A stretch of DNA of 64,000 nucleotides from Prescottella agglutinans (lineage in GTDB: Bacteria; Actinomycetota; Actinomycetes; Mycobacteriales; Mycobacteriaceae), in assembly GCF_004011865.1 (NCBI RefSeq), contig NZ_RKLP01000015.1, forward strand, positions 1 through 64,000, written 5' to 3'. Below are positions 24,078 to 34,669 of the stretch, in pieces. The position numbers were made by a program, and so were the translations under genes. Below the pieces are notes generated by a model that had not been told where the DNA came from, ran no database searches, and worked only from the letters and a program-made list of their open reading frames with translations. Position 1 is the stretch's first letter; the number at the start of each line of letters is the position of its first letter.

Positions 24078-24989
24078 GTGTGCGAATCGGCTGGACTGGC
24101 GGAACCGGACTGGGCGTCGGAGGTGGCCGGGGTCGTCGCCTTCCGTGAGCGGCTGGGTCTCCCCGCCCTGATCGACGTGCACACCCACTTCATGCCACAG
24201 AACGTGATGGACAAGGTGTGGGCGTACTTCGACTCCGCGGGCCCGCTCGTCGGCCGCGAATGGCCCATCCGCTACCGGACCGAGGAGGAGTCGCGCGTCG
24301 AGCAGTTGCGCGCGTTCGGCGTCGGCCGCTTCACGTCCATGCTGTATCCGCACAAGCCGGACATGGGCGCGTGGCTCAACCAGTGGGCCGCGGACTTCGC
24401 CGCCCGCACCCCCGACTGCCTGCACACCGCGACGTTCTACCCGGAGGAGTCGGCGCCCGGCTACGTGGCCGCGGCCCTCGAGTCGGGTGTCCGAGTCTTC
24501 AAGTCCCACATCCAGGTCGGGGACTACGACCCGAACGATCCGCTGCTCGACCCAGTATGGGGGCTGCTCGAGGACAGCGGCACCCCGATCGTCATCCACT
24601 GCGGATCCGGCCCGGCACCCGGCCGCTACACCGGGCCCGACCGCATCGCCGCCCTGCTCGCGCGGTACCCGCGTCTGGCGCTGATCGTCGCGCACATGGG
24701 GATGCCCGAATACGTCGAGTTCCTCGATCTCGCCGACCGCTACCCGCGGGTGCAGTTGGACACGACGATGGCGTTCACCGACTTCACCGAATCGAAGGTC
24801 CCGTTCCCGCGACAGGAGGTTCCGCGCCTGCGCGATCTGGGGGACCGCATCCTCTTCGGCAGCGACTTCCCCAACATCCCGTACACCTACCTGGACGCGC
24901 TCGAGGCCGTCACCAAATTCGACCTGGGCGACGACTGGGTGCGCGCCGTCGTGCACGACAACGCCGTGCGCCTGTTCGGGATCGAGTGA
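24078..24989 (+). CDS. Amidohydrolase family protein (TIM-barrel metal hydrolase)
   Basis: A 303-aa amidohydrolase-2 type protein. Metal ligands are visible as DVHTHF near residue 34, IVIHCGSG, IVAHMGM and the Asp of FGSDFPNIPY. Relatives include decarboxylases and ring hydrolases such as 2-amino-3-carboxymuconate-semialdehyde decarboxylase. The start is GTG with GAGAGGAG upstream. It is divergent from OYE-2 and has an IclR-type motif in its promoter, so it may belong to the steroid regulon. Hydrolysis versus decarboxylation cannot be decided. Confidence 0.8.
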   Translation: MCESAGLAEPDWASEVAGVVAFRERLGLPALIDVHTHFMPQNVMDKVWAYFDSAGPLVGREWPIRYRTEEESRVEQLRAFGVGRFTSMLYPHKPDMGAWLNQWAADFAARTPDCLHTATFYPEESAPGYVAAALESGVRVFKSHIQVGDYDPNDPLLDPVWGLLEDSGTPIVIHCGSGPAPGRYTGPDRIAALLARYPRLALIVAHMGMPEYVEFLDLADRYPRVQLDTTMAFTDFTESKVPFPRQEVPRLRDLGDRILFGSDFPNIPYTYLDALEAVTKFDLGDDWVRAVVHDNAVRLFGIE

Positions 24990-24995
24990 GCGAGG

Positions 24996-25775
24996 TCAGG
25001 CCGATTCCGGCTGCATAACGCTGAACACCGCGCCCTGCGGGTCGGACAGCACCGCCATGCGCCCGACGGAGGGCATGTCGAACGGGTCGGTCAGCAGCGT
25101 CCCGCCCGCCTCGGTGGCCTGTGCGACGGTGGCGTCGGTGTCGTCGACGCAGAAGTAGACGTGCCAGTGGTTGGGCGCGTCCGGGCGTGGTGGCGGCAGG
25201 CAGCCGCCCACGCCGTCGCCGTTCACCTGCAGCACGGTGTAGTCACCCGAGCCCGGAATCGGCATCGCGGCCGAGCCCAGTCCGACGACGGCCCGGTAGA
25301 ACGCCAGCGCGCTCTCCGGGCGATCGGTGACGAGTTCGTTCCAGATCAAAGTTCCGGTCTCGTTGACCAGCGTCGCGCCGATGTGGATTCGGGGCTGCCA
25401 CAGGGACACCTCGGCACCCGTGGGGTCGGCGACCAGTGCCATCCTCCCGGCCTCGACGACGTCGAACGGTGGGAGGATCAGATTTCCGCCGGCCGGTTCC
25501 ACCTTGGCCGCGGTCGCGTCGACGTCGTCCACGGCGAGAAAGGTGTTCCACCTGGCGGCCGCGTCGGCGGACGAACCGTGCGGCATCGGGGCGATGCCCG
25601 CGACCCGTTCGTCCCGCAGTGTCGCGACCGAATAGACCTCGTCGTCCATCATCGGCTGTTCGTCGTACGACCAGCCGAAAAGCGTTGTGTAGAAAGCCTT
25701 GGCCGCGGCTTGGTCCGGGGTTTGCAGATCCACCCAGTTGGGCGTGCCTTCCGTATAACTCGAGTGTCGAGACAT
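24996..25775 (-). CDS. Two-domain VOC (glyoxalase-like) protein
   Basis: A 259-aa protein made of two glyoxalase/VOC repeats of about 120 residues each: NWVDLQTPD... and [11 protein letters not shown].... Similar to the CFP30B/27-kDa antigen type common in actinobacteria. Activity is unknown; VOC proteins include dioxygenases, isomerases and binding proteins. The ATG at 25775 has AGAGGA six bases upstream and was preferred to 25790. It converges on the amidohydrolase with six bases between stops. Confidence 0.78.
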   Translation of the reverse strand: MSRHSSYTEGTPNWVDLQTPDQAAAKAFYTTLFGWSYDEQPMMDDEVYSVATLRDERVAGIAPMPHGSSADAAARWNTFLAVDDVDATAAKVEPAGGNLILPPFDVVEAGRMALVADPTGAEVSLWQPRIHIGATLVNETGTLIWNELVTDRPESALAFYRAVVGLGSAAMPIPGSGDYTVLQVNGDGVGGCLPPPRPDAPNHWHVYFCVDDTDATVAQATEAGGTLLTDPFDMPSVGRMAVLSDPQGAVFSVMQPESA

Positions 25776-25870
25776 CAGATGTCCTCTCATCCACCGTCGA
25801 GCACGTGGACGAGGCTATCGCAGAACGCGGAGGCGAAGAACGGAAAGGTGCAGAACAGAGATGTCCGTAC

Positions 25871-25911
25871 CGCCCGCGTTCCCGCCGACTGCGACGACGG
25901 GAACGCGGGCG
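25871..25911 (-). terminator. Terminator of choE
   Basis: Perfect 14-bp inverted repeat, arms CGCCCGCGTTCCCG and CGGGAACGCGGGCG, loop 13 nt, just after the choE stop on the minus strand. Confidence 0.7.
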
Positions 25912-25917
25912 AAGAAC

Positions 25918-27650
<1,733 letters not shown>

Positions 27651-27659
27651 GTTACGAGG

Positions 27660-27691
27660 CGGTACCGGAAAATTGGTGCATTCCGGTACCG
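27660..27691 (-). terminator. Terminator after the SDR gene
   Basis: Perfect 11-bp inverted repeat, arms CGGTACCGGAA and TTCCGGTACCG with a 10-nt loop, directly after the stop of the minus-strand SDR. It should separate that operon from choE. Confidence 0.65.
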
Positions 27692-27692
27692 G

Positions 27693-28445
27693 TCAACGCA
27701 ACTTCAGGCTGCCGCCGTCCGCCATGAGGGTCTGGCCGGTCATGTACTTGGAGTCGTCGCTCGCGAGGAACAACGCCACCGGGGCGATATCGGTCTCGGG
27801 ATCGCCGATCCGCTGCAGCGGCACCTTCGCGACGGTCGCGGCCGCACGCTCGGGAAACGCCTTCTGCCACGCCACGACGCCCTCGGTCGCCGCGAACGGG
27901 CAGAGCACGTTGACCCGGATGCCGTCCGCCGCCCATTCGTTGGCGGCCACCCGGCTGACGCCGCGGATGGCCTCCTTGGCGGCCGCGTACGACGTCTGCG
28001 TCGGCATGCCCTCGAGCCCGGAACTGGATCCGAAGTTGACGATCGAACCCTTCGATTCCTTCAACTGCGGGTAGCACGCCTGCATCAGGTGCACGGTCGG
28101 ATAGAAGCCGGTACCGAACGAGATGTCGAACATCTCCTGCGTGTGTTCCAGCAGGGACGCCTGCCGGGACGCGTGCGCATTGTTCACCAGCACGTCGATC
28201 CGGCCCCACGCCTCGACGGCGGTGTCGCGGATCTTCGCTGCCGAATCCTTCTGCAAGATATCGACGTTGAGGAACTTCGCCGCACCGCCGGCATCCGTGA
28301 TCTCTCGTTCGAGTTCTCGACCCTGTCCTTCGTCTATATCGACGAACAGCACCTTCGCGCCCTCGCGTGAGAACACCCGGGTGATCGCGCGGCCGATGCC
28401 GCCGGCGCCACCGGTGACGATCGCGACCTTTCCTGCCAGCCTCAT
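27693..28445 (-). CDS. SDR-family oxidoreductase
   Basis: A 250-aa classical SDR: TGGAGGIG near residues 11-18, NNAH at the NNAG position, and YAAAK. The NAD-preferring Asp after strand 2 is VDIDE. Probably a hydroxysteroid or hydroxyacyl-CoA dehydrogenase by context, between the Hsd4A-like SDR and cholesterol oxidase. It starts 20 bp downstream of the Hsd4A-like gene, so the two form one operon ending at the 27660-27691 hairpin. It is of the same type as the SDR at 55057. Confidence 0.82.
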   Translation of the reverse strand: MRLAGKVAIVTGGAGGIGRAITRVFSREGAKVLFVDIDEGQGRELEREITDAGGAAKFLNVDILQKDSAAKIRDTAVEAWGRIDVLVNNAHASRQASLLEHTQEMFDISFGTGFYPTVHLMQACYPQLKESKGSIVNFGSSSGLEGMPTQTSYAAAKEAIRGVSRVAANEWAADGIRVNVLCPFAATEGVVAWQKAFPERAAATVAKVPLQRIGDPETDIAPVALFLASDDSKYMTGQTLMADGGSLKLR

Positions 28446-28465
28446 GCCGGAGTCCCGTTCCCGGC

Positions 28466-29407
28466 TCAGACTTCGGCGGGAGCGTCGGTGGCCAGCGCGA
28501 TCTTCTCGAGACCGGCGACGCTGTATGCGGCGTAGGTCTCGTAGGGTCCGCGACCCGAGAAGTACGGCGTCAGCTGACCGGCCAGCTCCTCGAGCGAGAA
28601 CTCGGAACCCGCAGCATCGAAACGGTTCTCGACCTGCGGCGCCGCCATCAGCGCGACCATCTTGCCGTAGACGACGAACACCTGGCCGTTGATCTCGTCC
28701 GACGCGGGCGAGGCGAGGTAGCTGACCAGAGTGGCGACGCGCTCGGGCGCCAGCGGGTCGAGGCCCTGTGCGCCGGTGTTGTTCTCGGTGCCGAACGCGT
28801 CGGCGGTCATTGCCGTCCGGGCGCGGGGGCAGATCGCGTTGGCGCGCACGCCGTAGCGGGAGAGTCCGGCCGCGGTCGACAGCGTCAGCGCGGTGATACC
28901 GGCCTTGGCGGCCGAGTAGTTCGGCTGTCCGGCGGAGCCGAACAGGAAGGCCTCGGAGGACGTGTTGACGACGCGACCGAAGATCGGGCCGCCGGCGTCC
29001 TTGCTGGCCTGGCGCCAGTGCACCGCCGCCGCGTGCGACGTCGCGGCGTGGCCCTTGAGGTGGACGCGGATCACGTCGTCCCAGTCGGACTCCGACAGGT
29101 TGAAGATCATCTTGTCCCGCAGGATGCCGGCGTTGTTGACCAGGATGTCCATCGATCCGAAGTTCGAGACCGCCTCCTGGACCATCCGCTCGCCGAGCGA
29201 CCAATCCGAGACGTCACCCGTGATCGCGAGCGCCTGGCCGCCGGCGGCCTTGATCTCGTCGACGACGTCGTGCGCGGCCGCGCCCATGTCGTTGACGACG
29301 ACCGCCGCCCCGGCCTCGGCGAGTGCGAGCGCCTCGGCGCGACCGAGTCCCGCTCCCGCGCCGGTGACGATGGCCGTGCGACCGGCCAAGCTCAGGGATT
29401 CCACCAT
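28466..29407 (-). CDS. Hsd4A-like SDR (17beta-HSD / 3-hydroxyacyl-CoA dehydrogenase type)
   Basis: A 313-aa SDR. TGAGAGLG (15-22), NNAGILRDKM and YSAAKAGI are present. A C-terminal extension of about 60 residues beyond the SDR core matches the length of Hsd4A (Rv3502c type), the sterol side-chain 3-hydroxyacyl-CoA dehydrogenase with 17beta-HSD activity. AAGGAG lies nine bases before the ATG. It is divergent from the FadD19-like ligase, with KstR-like boxes in the shared gap, which supports a side-chain role. Close SDR relatives in other pathways cannot be excluded. Confidence 0.78.
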   Translation of the reverse strand: MVESLSLAGRTAIVTGAGAGLGRAEALALAEAGAAVVVNDMGAAAHDVVDEIKAAGGQALAITGDVSDWSLGERMVQEAVSNFGSMDILVNNAGILRDKMIFNLSESDWDDVIRVHLKGHAATSHAAAVHWRQASKDAGGPIFGRVVNTSSEAFLFGSAGQPNYSAAKAGITALTLSTAAGLSRYGVRANAICPRARTAMTADAFGTENNTGAQGLDPLAPERVATLVSYLASPASDEINGQVFVVYGKMVALMAAPQVENRFDAAGSEFSLEELAGQLTPYFSGRGPYETYAAYSVAGLEKIALATDAPAEV

Positions 29408-29440
29408 GTCAGGCTCCTTACCTTACGTGCGATGCACTCC

Positions 29441-29462
29441 AAACTAGTATTCATTCTAGTTT
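29441..29462. promoter_or_regulatory. Inverted repeat containing a KstR-like box
   Basis: Arms AAACTAG and CTAGTTT flank an 8-bp centre; 9 of 11 symmetric pairs match. The inner 14-mer TAGTATTCATTCTA (29445-29458) is one mismatch from TAGAATnnATTCTA. Located 34 bp upstream of the Hsd4A-like start. Confidence 0.6.
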
Positions 29463-29586
29463 CGGCACAAGGGCTGTGGGGATTTCGGGCACCGTGCGTC
29501 TCGTCGATCGCCCGCACGCGATGCGGTGCGCCCTCTCTGGCGTGGGAAATCCCGAAATCTGTTCGGCGGGCTATTGATCGTGGTAT

Positions 29587-29600
29587 CGGAATATGTTCTA
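29587..29600. promoter_or_regulatory. KstR-like box upstream of FadD19-like gene
   Basis: CGGAATATGTTCTA, 90 bp upstream of the ligase ATG. It shares GAAT-n2-RTTCTA with the other boxes in the window. Confidence 0.5.
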
Positions 29601-29690
29601 CTCACCTAGTTGTGATCTCAGGCACACGGGGGGCGGGTTTGTGGTAGAACGCACTGTTGCTCGGTGTGCGATTCACCTGAAGGGTCAGCC

Positions 29691-31307
29691 ATGACACTGA
29701 ATCTCGCCGATCTGACCGAAGCCGTGATCGATGCCGTTCCGGACAAGATCGCGCTCGTCTGCGGATCGGAGTCGCGCACGTTCGCCGAGTTCGACGCCGG
29801 CGCCAACCGCATCGCCCATCACCTCGCGGCCCAGGGGGTGCAGCCGGGCGATCACGTCGGTCTGCACGCCCGCAACAGCATCGAGTTCGTCGAATCGCTG
29901 CTGGGCTGCCTCAAGGTTCGCGCCGTCCCGGTCAACGTCAACTTCCGCTATGTCGGTGCCGAGCTCGTCTACCTGTACAACGACGCGCATCTCAAGGCCG
30001 TGATCGCCGACGGCGAGTTCAGCGACGTCATCGCCGAGGTGCTGCCCAAGTGCCCCGATCTGCGGCACATCGTGCTCGTCGGCGAGCCGGCCGGACCGGC
30101 CCTCGCGGAAGCGGCTGCCGCCGCGGACGTTTCGCTCGCCGACTACCGGCAGGCGGTCGCCGAGCAGTCGCCCGAACGGGACTTCGCGGAGCGCAGCGCC
30201 GACGACCTGTACATCATCTACACGGGTGGCACCACCGGCATGCCCAAGGGCGTGATGTGGCGGCACGAGGACTTCTACCACGCCGCACTCGCCGGCGGCG
30301 CCATCATGGGCGGCGATCCGATCCTCTCGCCCGCCGAACTCGGTGCTGCTGCGGCCGCGAACCAGTTCGCCATGACCTACCTGGTCACCGCACCGCTGAT
30401 GCACGGCGCGGCGTCGTACTCGCTGTTCACCTGCATGTTCATGGGTTCCAAGCAGGTCCTGATGCCCAGGTACGACGCGGTGGCCGCGCTCGAACTGGTC
30501 GACCAGCACAAGATCAACACCGTGATGGTGGTGGGCGACGCGATCGCCCGCCCGCTCGCAGACGCGATCGAGGAGCACGGTGAGCGCTTCGACCTGAGCA
30601 CGCTGTGGATCATCGGTTCCGGCGGCGCGTTGTGGTCGGCGAGTGTCCGCGAGAAGCTCAACAAGCTCCTGCCGAACGTCTACCTCCGCGACGCCTTCGG
30701 CTCGTCGGAGTCCGGCAACGACGGCGAACTCAAGAAGGACGAGGACGGCCAGCTGCGGATGCCGCCGTCGCCGAAGGCACGCGTGGTCGACACCGACTTC
30801 TCGACGATCGAGCCCGGCTCGGAGACCGTCGGCTACCTGGCCCGCGCCGGACACGTTCCGCTCGGCTACTTCGGCGATCCGGAAAAGAGCGCCGCGACGT
30901 TCCCTGTCGTCGACGGCGTGCGGCTGTCGGTGCTCGGCGACCTCGCACGCGTCGAAGCCGACGGCACCATCGTCGTCCTCGGCCGTGGATCGTCGTGCAT
31001 CAACACCGGCGGCGAGAAGGTGTACGCCGAGGAGGTCGAGGAGGCACTCAAGAGCCACCCCGACGTGCTCGACGCGCTCGTCGCCGGAATCCCGGACCCC
31101 ACGTACGGGCAGCGGGTGTCGGCCGTCATCTCGGCCCGCGACGGCATCGACGATCTCGACGAGAACGAGGTGATCGCGCACTGCCGGACCCAGATCGCCG
31201 GCTACAAGGTGCCGCGCACCGTCGTCGTCGTTTCCGAGGTCGTCCGGTCGCCTGCAGGCAAGGCCGACTACCGCTGGGCCAAGGCGACTCTCGAAGCCGC
31301 CGACTGA
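29691..31307 (+). CDS. FadD19-like acyl-CoA synthetase
   Basis: A 538-aa ANL-superfamily adenylating enzyme. The P-loop is YTGGTTGMPKGVMW, the A8 hinge region INTGGEKVYAEEVE, and the catalytic Lys lies in RSPAGKADYRW near the C-terminus. The start MTLNLADLTEAVIDAVPD and the MWRHED segment follow mycobacterial FadD19, which activates C26 sterol side chains with CoA. The ATG at 29691 is used; an upstream TTG-like extension has no support. A perfect hairpin terminator follows. The exact steroid acid is unknown. Confidence 0.85.
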   Translation: MTLNLADLTEAVIDAVPDKIALVCGSESRTFAEFDAGANRIAHHLAAQGVQPGDHVGLHARNSIEFVESLLGCLKVRAVPVNVNFRYVGAELVYLYNDAHLKAVIADGEFSDVIAEVLPKCPDLRHIVLVGEPAGPALAEAAAAADVSLADYRQAVAEQSPERDFAERSADDLYIIYTGGTTGMPKGVMWRHEDFYHAALAGGAIMGGDPILSPAELGAAAAANQFAMTYLVTAPLMHGAASYSLFTCMFMGSKQVLMPRYDAVAALELVDQHKINTVMVVGDAIARPLADAIEEHGERFDLSTLWIIGSGGALWSASVREKLNKLLPNVYLRDAFGSSESGNDGELKKDEDGQLRMPPSPKARVVDTDFSTIEPGSETVGYLARAGHVPLGYFGDPEKSAATFPVVDGVRLSVLGDLARVEADGTIVVLGRGSSCINTGGEKVYAEEVEEALKSHPDVLDALVAGIPDPTYGQRVSAVISARDGIDDLDENEVIAHCRTQIAGYKVPRTVVVVSEVVRSPAGKADYRWAKATLEAAD

Positions 31308-31320
31308 TCCGGTCGTGACC

Positions 31321-31356
31321 GAACGGCCTGCCCCTCGAAGGAGGGGCAGGCCGTTC
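31321..31356. terminator. Bidirectional terminator
   Basis: Perfect 16-bp stem (left arm GAACGGCCTGCCCCTC) with a GAAG loop, between the convergent FadD19-like and SnoaL genes. Confidence 0.8.
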
Positions 31357-31373
31357 GACGTTTCGTGGGTCGG

Positions 31374-31871
31374 TCAGCTGCCGGCGCGAGCGAGCAGCTC
31401 ACGGGCCTCGGCGCGGCCGTCGAGCACGCGCGAGGTGCGCCGCTGGATCTTCCACTCGCCGTCGCTCTTCGCGAGCTCGAAGCGGTTGGCGGTCACGCGC
31501 CAGACGCGGAACGAATCCTCGTTCTCGTTGCGGCGCAGCAGCTGCGAATGGCAGGTCGCGATCGCCGTGTCGCCCTTGACCACGATGTTGACCGGGTCGA
31601 GCAGGTGGCCGCAGCCGCCGTTGATGTAGTCCTGGTGCGGGCGGGTGCGCACCATCTCCATGATCTCGGCGCGACCGTCCATGAGGCGCATGTCGACGTC
31701 GTACACCGCGTCCTCGGCCCACAGGGCGCCGACCTTCTCGGCCTCGCCGGCGTCGACGGCCGGGCCGTACGCGGTGATGAGCTCCTGGATCGCGAGCTTG
31801 TCCTCGAGCAGCTGAACCCGCTCGACGAGGGACTGGACGAGTGCGGCGGTATCGGTCGCGATGTCGGTCAT
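31374..31871 (-). CDS. SnoaL-like (NTF2-fold) protein
   Basis: A 165-aa SnoaL_4-type protein. An N-terminal heptad-like helix (VERVQLLEDKLAIQELI) precedes AYGPAVDAGE, which gives the Tyr/Asp pair of the dehydratase pocket. CGHLLDPVNI supplies a His. AAGGAG before the ATG at 31871 is a near-ideal ribosome site. It follows an LLM oxidoreductase gene on the same strand after 52 bp. A dehydratase or isomerase acting on a ring intermediate is likely. Confidence 0.78.
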   Translation of the reverse strand: MTDIATDTAALVQSLVERVQLLEDKLAIQELITAYGPAVDAGEAEKVGALWAEDAVYDVDMRLMDGRAEIMEMVRTRPHQDYINGGCGHLLDPVNIVVKGDTAIATCHSQLLRRNENEDSFRVWRVTANRFELAKSDGEWKIQRRTSRVLDGRAEARELLARAGS

Positions 31872-31923
31872 CGGATCTCCTTCGGTGTTGTCCCGCTGGG
31901 ATGTTCTCGTGGGGGAGTGGCGG

Positions 31924-32805
31924 TCAGGCCTGGGCGGGCTCGAACTCGAGACCGAGTTCGGTGCCCAGTGCGTGCAGGGCCGCGAGCTGATCGCAGTAGT
32001 GCGCGGCCCCCGTCGCGGCGATCGACGCGCTGGCGATGGTGGCGCCTGCGGCCCGACGGCGTTCGAGGGCGCGCACGGTGCGGTCGCGGTCGCCGAGCGG
32101 ATCGAGGGGAGCGCCGGCGTCGAGCACGATCTCGAAGCCGGCCGGGACCCCGACCTTGCCGAGCATCGCGGCCAGCTCGTCGACGCCCAGCCCGAACGGC
32201 ACCCAGCCGTCGCCGTGCTCGACGGCCCGGCGCAGGGAGCGCATCGTGCGGCCGCCGACCCACAGGGGGACGCGGTCCTGGACGGCGTGCGGCTCGACGA
32301 GCAGGTCGTGGAATTCGTAATAGGTCCCGGCGTACTCCGGCAGGCTCCGGGACAGCGCGGCACGGAGCGCCGCGAGGGCGTCGTCGGCGCGGGCGCCGCG
32401 GTCCTCGAACGGCGCGTCCAGGAGTTCGAACTCCTCCCGCAGCGTCCCGACGCCCAGGCCGAGGACCAGTCGTCCGCCACTGACGGCGTCGAGGGTGCCG
32501 TAGCGCTTGGCGATCTCGAGCGGGTGGTGGTAGCCCAGGACGAGGACCTGGGTGGCCAGGCGGATCCGGGTGGTGCGGGCGGCGAGGTAACCGAACGTCG
32601 CGAGCGGATCCCAGTAGGTTCCGCCCCGGGCGCGTGCCACCTCGATCGGCACGGCGACATGCTCGCTGCAGGTCAGGTGGTGGAATCCGAGCCGGTCGGC
32701 GGCCTCGGCGACCTGGGCCAGTTCGGTGATGCCGGCATCGCGTTCCCACTCCGAGTGGGCGTCGGGGTGCAGCACCACGACGGGGGAGACGATTCCGATG
32801 TGCAT
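31924..32805 (-). CDS. LLM-class F420-dependent-type oxidoreductase
   Basis: A 293-aa luciferase-like TIM-barrel protein. EHVAVP and the segment GGRLVLGLGVGTLREEFELL are typical of actinobacterial LLM proteins of the TIGR03619 type that use F420 or FMN. It may oxidise or reduce a steroid or CoA intermediate; such genes recur in these clusters. It forms an operon with the SnoaL gene and is divergent from the IclR regulator. Confidence 0.8.
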   Translation of the reverse strand: MHIGIVSPVVVLHPDAHSEWERDAGITELAQVAEAADRLGFHHLTCSEHVAVPIEVARARGGTYWDPLATFGYLAARTTRIRLATQVLVLGYHHPLEIAKRYGTLDAVSGGRLVLGLGVGTLREEFELLDAPFEDRGARADDALAALRAALSRSLPEYAGTYYEFHDLLVEPHAVQDRVPLWVGGRTMRSLRRAVEHGDGWVPFGLGVDELAAMLGKVGVPAGFEIVLDAGAPLDPLGDRDRTVRALERRRAAGATIASASIAATGAAHYCDQLAALHALGTELGLEFEPAQA

Positions 32806-32953
32806 CCCTACGGCTCCGTTGCTGGATGGTCAGGTCAGCTTCGTTCTACTCCGCCGCTGCGGTGGCCGCTGCGGCTTTTCCGGTCACCGGGAGTTTTGTC
32901 GGGCCCGCCGCCGCCGACCGTGCGAGGTGATGGCGGTCACGTCATGATGGCGA

Positions 32954-32968
32954 TGTCCGATTCGGACA
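32954..32968. promoter_or_regulatory. Perfect palindrome TGTCCGA-T-TCGGACA
   Basis: A 15-bp palindrome with one central base, in the divergent gap between the LLM and IclR genes, 20 bp from IclR-type site 6. Its sequence differs from the other motifs, so another regulator may use it. Confidence 0.5.
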
Positions 32969-32988
32969 AACAATCGGCAGGGAATCTG

Positions 32989-33003
32989 TCCCGCCCAGCG
33001 GGA
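32989..33003. promoter_or_regulatory. IclR-type motif site 6 (at the IclR gene itself)
   Basis: TCCCGCCCAGCGGGA, 87 bp upstream of the IclR start; consistent with autoregulation. Confidence 0.65.
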
Positions 33004-33090
33004 CCCACCTGCTAGCCTGTCAGAATTGATTTCAGTTTTGGATCGTTTCGCCCCTCTGACCAGGGGCGTGGATGTTGCTTGGAGGTGTCT

Positions 33091-33984
33091 ATGACAGTCG
33101 TCGATTCCGGTGAGGCGGCCGCTGCGCAGGCCCCGCGCCGTGAACTGCCGCCGTCCATGGTCGAACGGATGACCCTGATTCTCGACGCTTTCGATGGCCG
33201 CGCTGCGCGGCTGACCCTCGAGGAGGTGGCCTGCCGTACCCAGCTGCCCCGCTCGACGGTGCACCGCATCCTCGACCAGCTCGTGCGCCTGAACTGGGTG
33301 GAGCACGCGTCGTTCGGTTACTGCCTCGGTCGCCGCGCGCTCGGGCTCGGCGGCGGCGACGGCGGCCACAGTGAAATCCGTGCTGCCGCAGCGCCATTGC
33401 TACACGAACTGCACATGCAGACCGGCATGGTCGTCCACCTGGCGGTCCTCGACGGGAGCGAGAGCGTCTACCTCGACAAGGTGGGTGGGCGTTTCGCGTC
33501 GACTCTGCCGTCGCGGGTCGGCGGTCGCGGCCCGGCGTACTCGACGGCCGGTGGCAAGTCGATGCTGGCGTGGCTGGATCCCGAACGCGTCGACAGCCTC
33601 TACGAGGAGCGGCTCAGCCGCTGCACCGATCGCACCATCACCGACATCCCGACGCTGCACCAGGAACTCAACCGGATCCGGCAGCGTCGGGGCCTCGCGT
33701 TCGAACGGGGCGAGTCGGTGCGCGGCGTCGCGTGCGTCGGTGTCGCGGTCCGCGGCCACGACGGTCCGGTGGCCGGCATCTCGCTGTGCGGCGACGCCCG
33801 CACCGCCCAGCTCGAGCGCGTCGCGCCGCTCGTCGTCGACGCAGCCCGCGAGGTCTCGCGCACCCTGTACCCGGAACTCGGCGCGCCGCGTCGTGGCCGA
33901 CGCACGCCGACCACGCCCGCGGACACCTGGTCAGCTGACGCCATGGACCGACTGCTGTCCATCCAGAGCGGGCAGTGGATCTGA
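33091..33984 (+). CDS. IclR-family transcriptional regulator
   Basis: A 297-aa IclR protein. The winged HTH spans about residues 25-80 (LTLEEVACRTQLPRSTVHRILDQLVRL). The effector domain shows YSTAGGKSMLAWL, RGLAFERGE and a GVAVRG...GISLCGD strand, all usual for the family. GGAGG precedes the ATG at 33091. It sits next to the hsa/kstD block, and a matching palindrome lies in its own promoter. It is the leading candidate to bind the recurrent TCYCRCTSAKCGGRA sites. The effector is unknown, presumably a steroid intermediate. Confidence 0.9.
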   Translation: MTVVDSGEAAAAQAPRRELPPSMVERMTLILDAFDGRAARLTLEEVACRTQLPRSTVHRILDQLVRLNWVEHASFGYCLGRRALGLGGGDGGHSEIRAAAAPLLHELHMQTGMVVHLAVLDGSESVYLDKVGGRFASTLPSRVGGRGPAYSTAGGKSMLAWLDPERVDSLYEERLSRCTDRTITDIPTLHQELNRIRQRRGLAFERGESVRGVACVGVAVRGHDGPVAGISLCGDARTAQLERVAPLVVDAAREVSRTLYPELGAPRRGRRTPTTPADTWSADAMDRLLSIQSGQWI

Positions 33985-34042
33985 TCGGGATCCGACCGGG
34001 AATCCGACCGGGAATCCGACCGAGGATCCGACCGGCGATCTG
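33983..34042. repeat. 12-bp tandem repeat (about five units)
   Basis: Units of the type ACCGGGAATCCG follow one another immediately after the IclR stop. Two are identical and the others vary at one to three positions. It lies before a terminator, with no evident coding role. Confidence 0.8.
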
Positions 34043-34056
34043 ACACCGGACACCAC

Positions 34057-34111
34057 GAACGGGAACCCGAGGCGCACTCCGGAATCGGAGCACGGCCTCG
34101 GGTTCTCGTTC
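34057..34111. terminator. Bidirectional terminator between IclR and hsaB genes
   Basis: Left arm GAACGGGAACCCGAGGC and its complement at 34095-34111 pair at 16 of 17 positions. The loop contains a second hairpin, CTCCG-GAAT-CGGAG. Confidence 0.75.
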
Positions 34112-34123
34112 GGTCCTCGGGGA

Positions 34124-34669
34124 TCAGGCGGTCGCGCCCGCCGGGGTCAGCACCGGAGCCTGGATGCCGAACTTGCCGCGGAAGAACACCATCGGGCGCT
34201 CCTCGCACACGGTGTCGAGTTCGAGAACCCGGCCGATGATGACGTCGTGGTCGCCGGCGACGTGAACGTCGTGGACCTCCGCGTGGACGCGCATCAGGAC
34301 ACCCGGCAGCGCCGGGGTGTTCCAGCGGGACAGCTCCCAGTCCAGCTCCTCGTATTTGCGGCCCTTGCTGGAGCCGAAGCGCGAGCACAGGTCGGACTGT
34401 TCCTCGTGCAGCACGTTGACGCAGAATCGGCCGGTCTCCCGGATCCGGGGCCAGGCGCGCCCGCGATGGTCGGCGCAGATCAGGATCAGCGGGGGCTCGA
34501 GCGACACCGACGCGAACGACTGGCAGGCGAATCCGACCGGCCCCTCGTCGTCCAGGCCGGTCACCACGGTCACGCCGGTCGCGAACTGGCTCATCACGCG
34601 GCGCATCTCGTCGGGCGTCGGCGCGCCGGCTCCCGCCGTGCTCCGGTGTGCAATCGTCTCAGCGGTCAT
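34124..34669 (-). CDS. hsaB: HsaB-like flavin reductase component
   Basis: A 181-aa flavin-reductase-like split-barrel protein. The N-terminal FATGVTVVTG and GFACQSFASVSLEPPLI blocks and length match HsaB, the NADH:FMN reductase that feeds FMNH2 to the HsaA oxygenase. AGGAGG ends five bases before the ATG at 34669. It is divergent from hsaD-kstD-hsaA-hsaC, with two IclR-type sites 50 bp apart in the shared promoter. It is probably the only reductase here and could serve both HsaA-like oxygenases. Confidence 0.88.
   Translation of the reverse strand: MTAETIAHRSTAGAGAPTPDEMRRVMSQFATGVTVVTGLDDEGPVGFACQSFASVSLEPPLILICADHRGRAWPRIRETGRFCVNVLHEEQSDLCSRFGSSKGRKYEELDWELSRWNTPALPGVLMRVHAEVHDVHVAGDHDVIIGRVLELDTVCEERPMVFFRGKFGIQAPVLTPAGATA

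Noticed and set aside
33021-33034. CAGAATTGATTTCA as a KstR-like box in the IclR promoter
   Set aside because: Three mismatches to the local consensus and poor symmetry.
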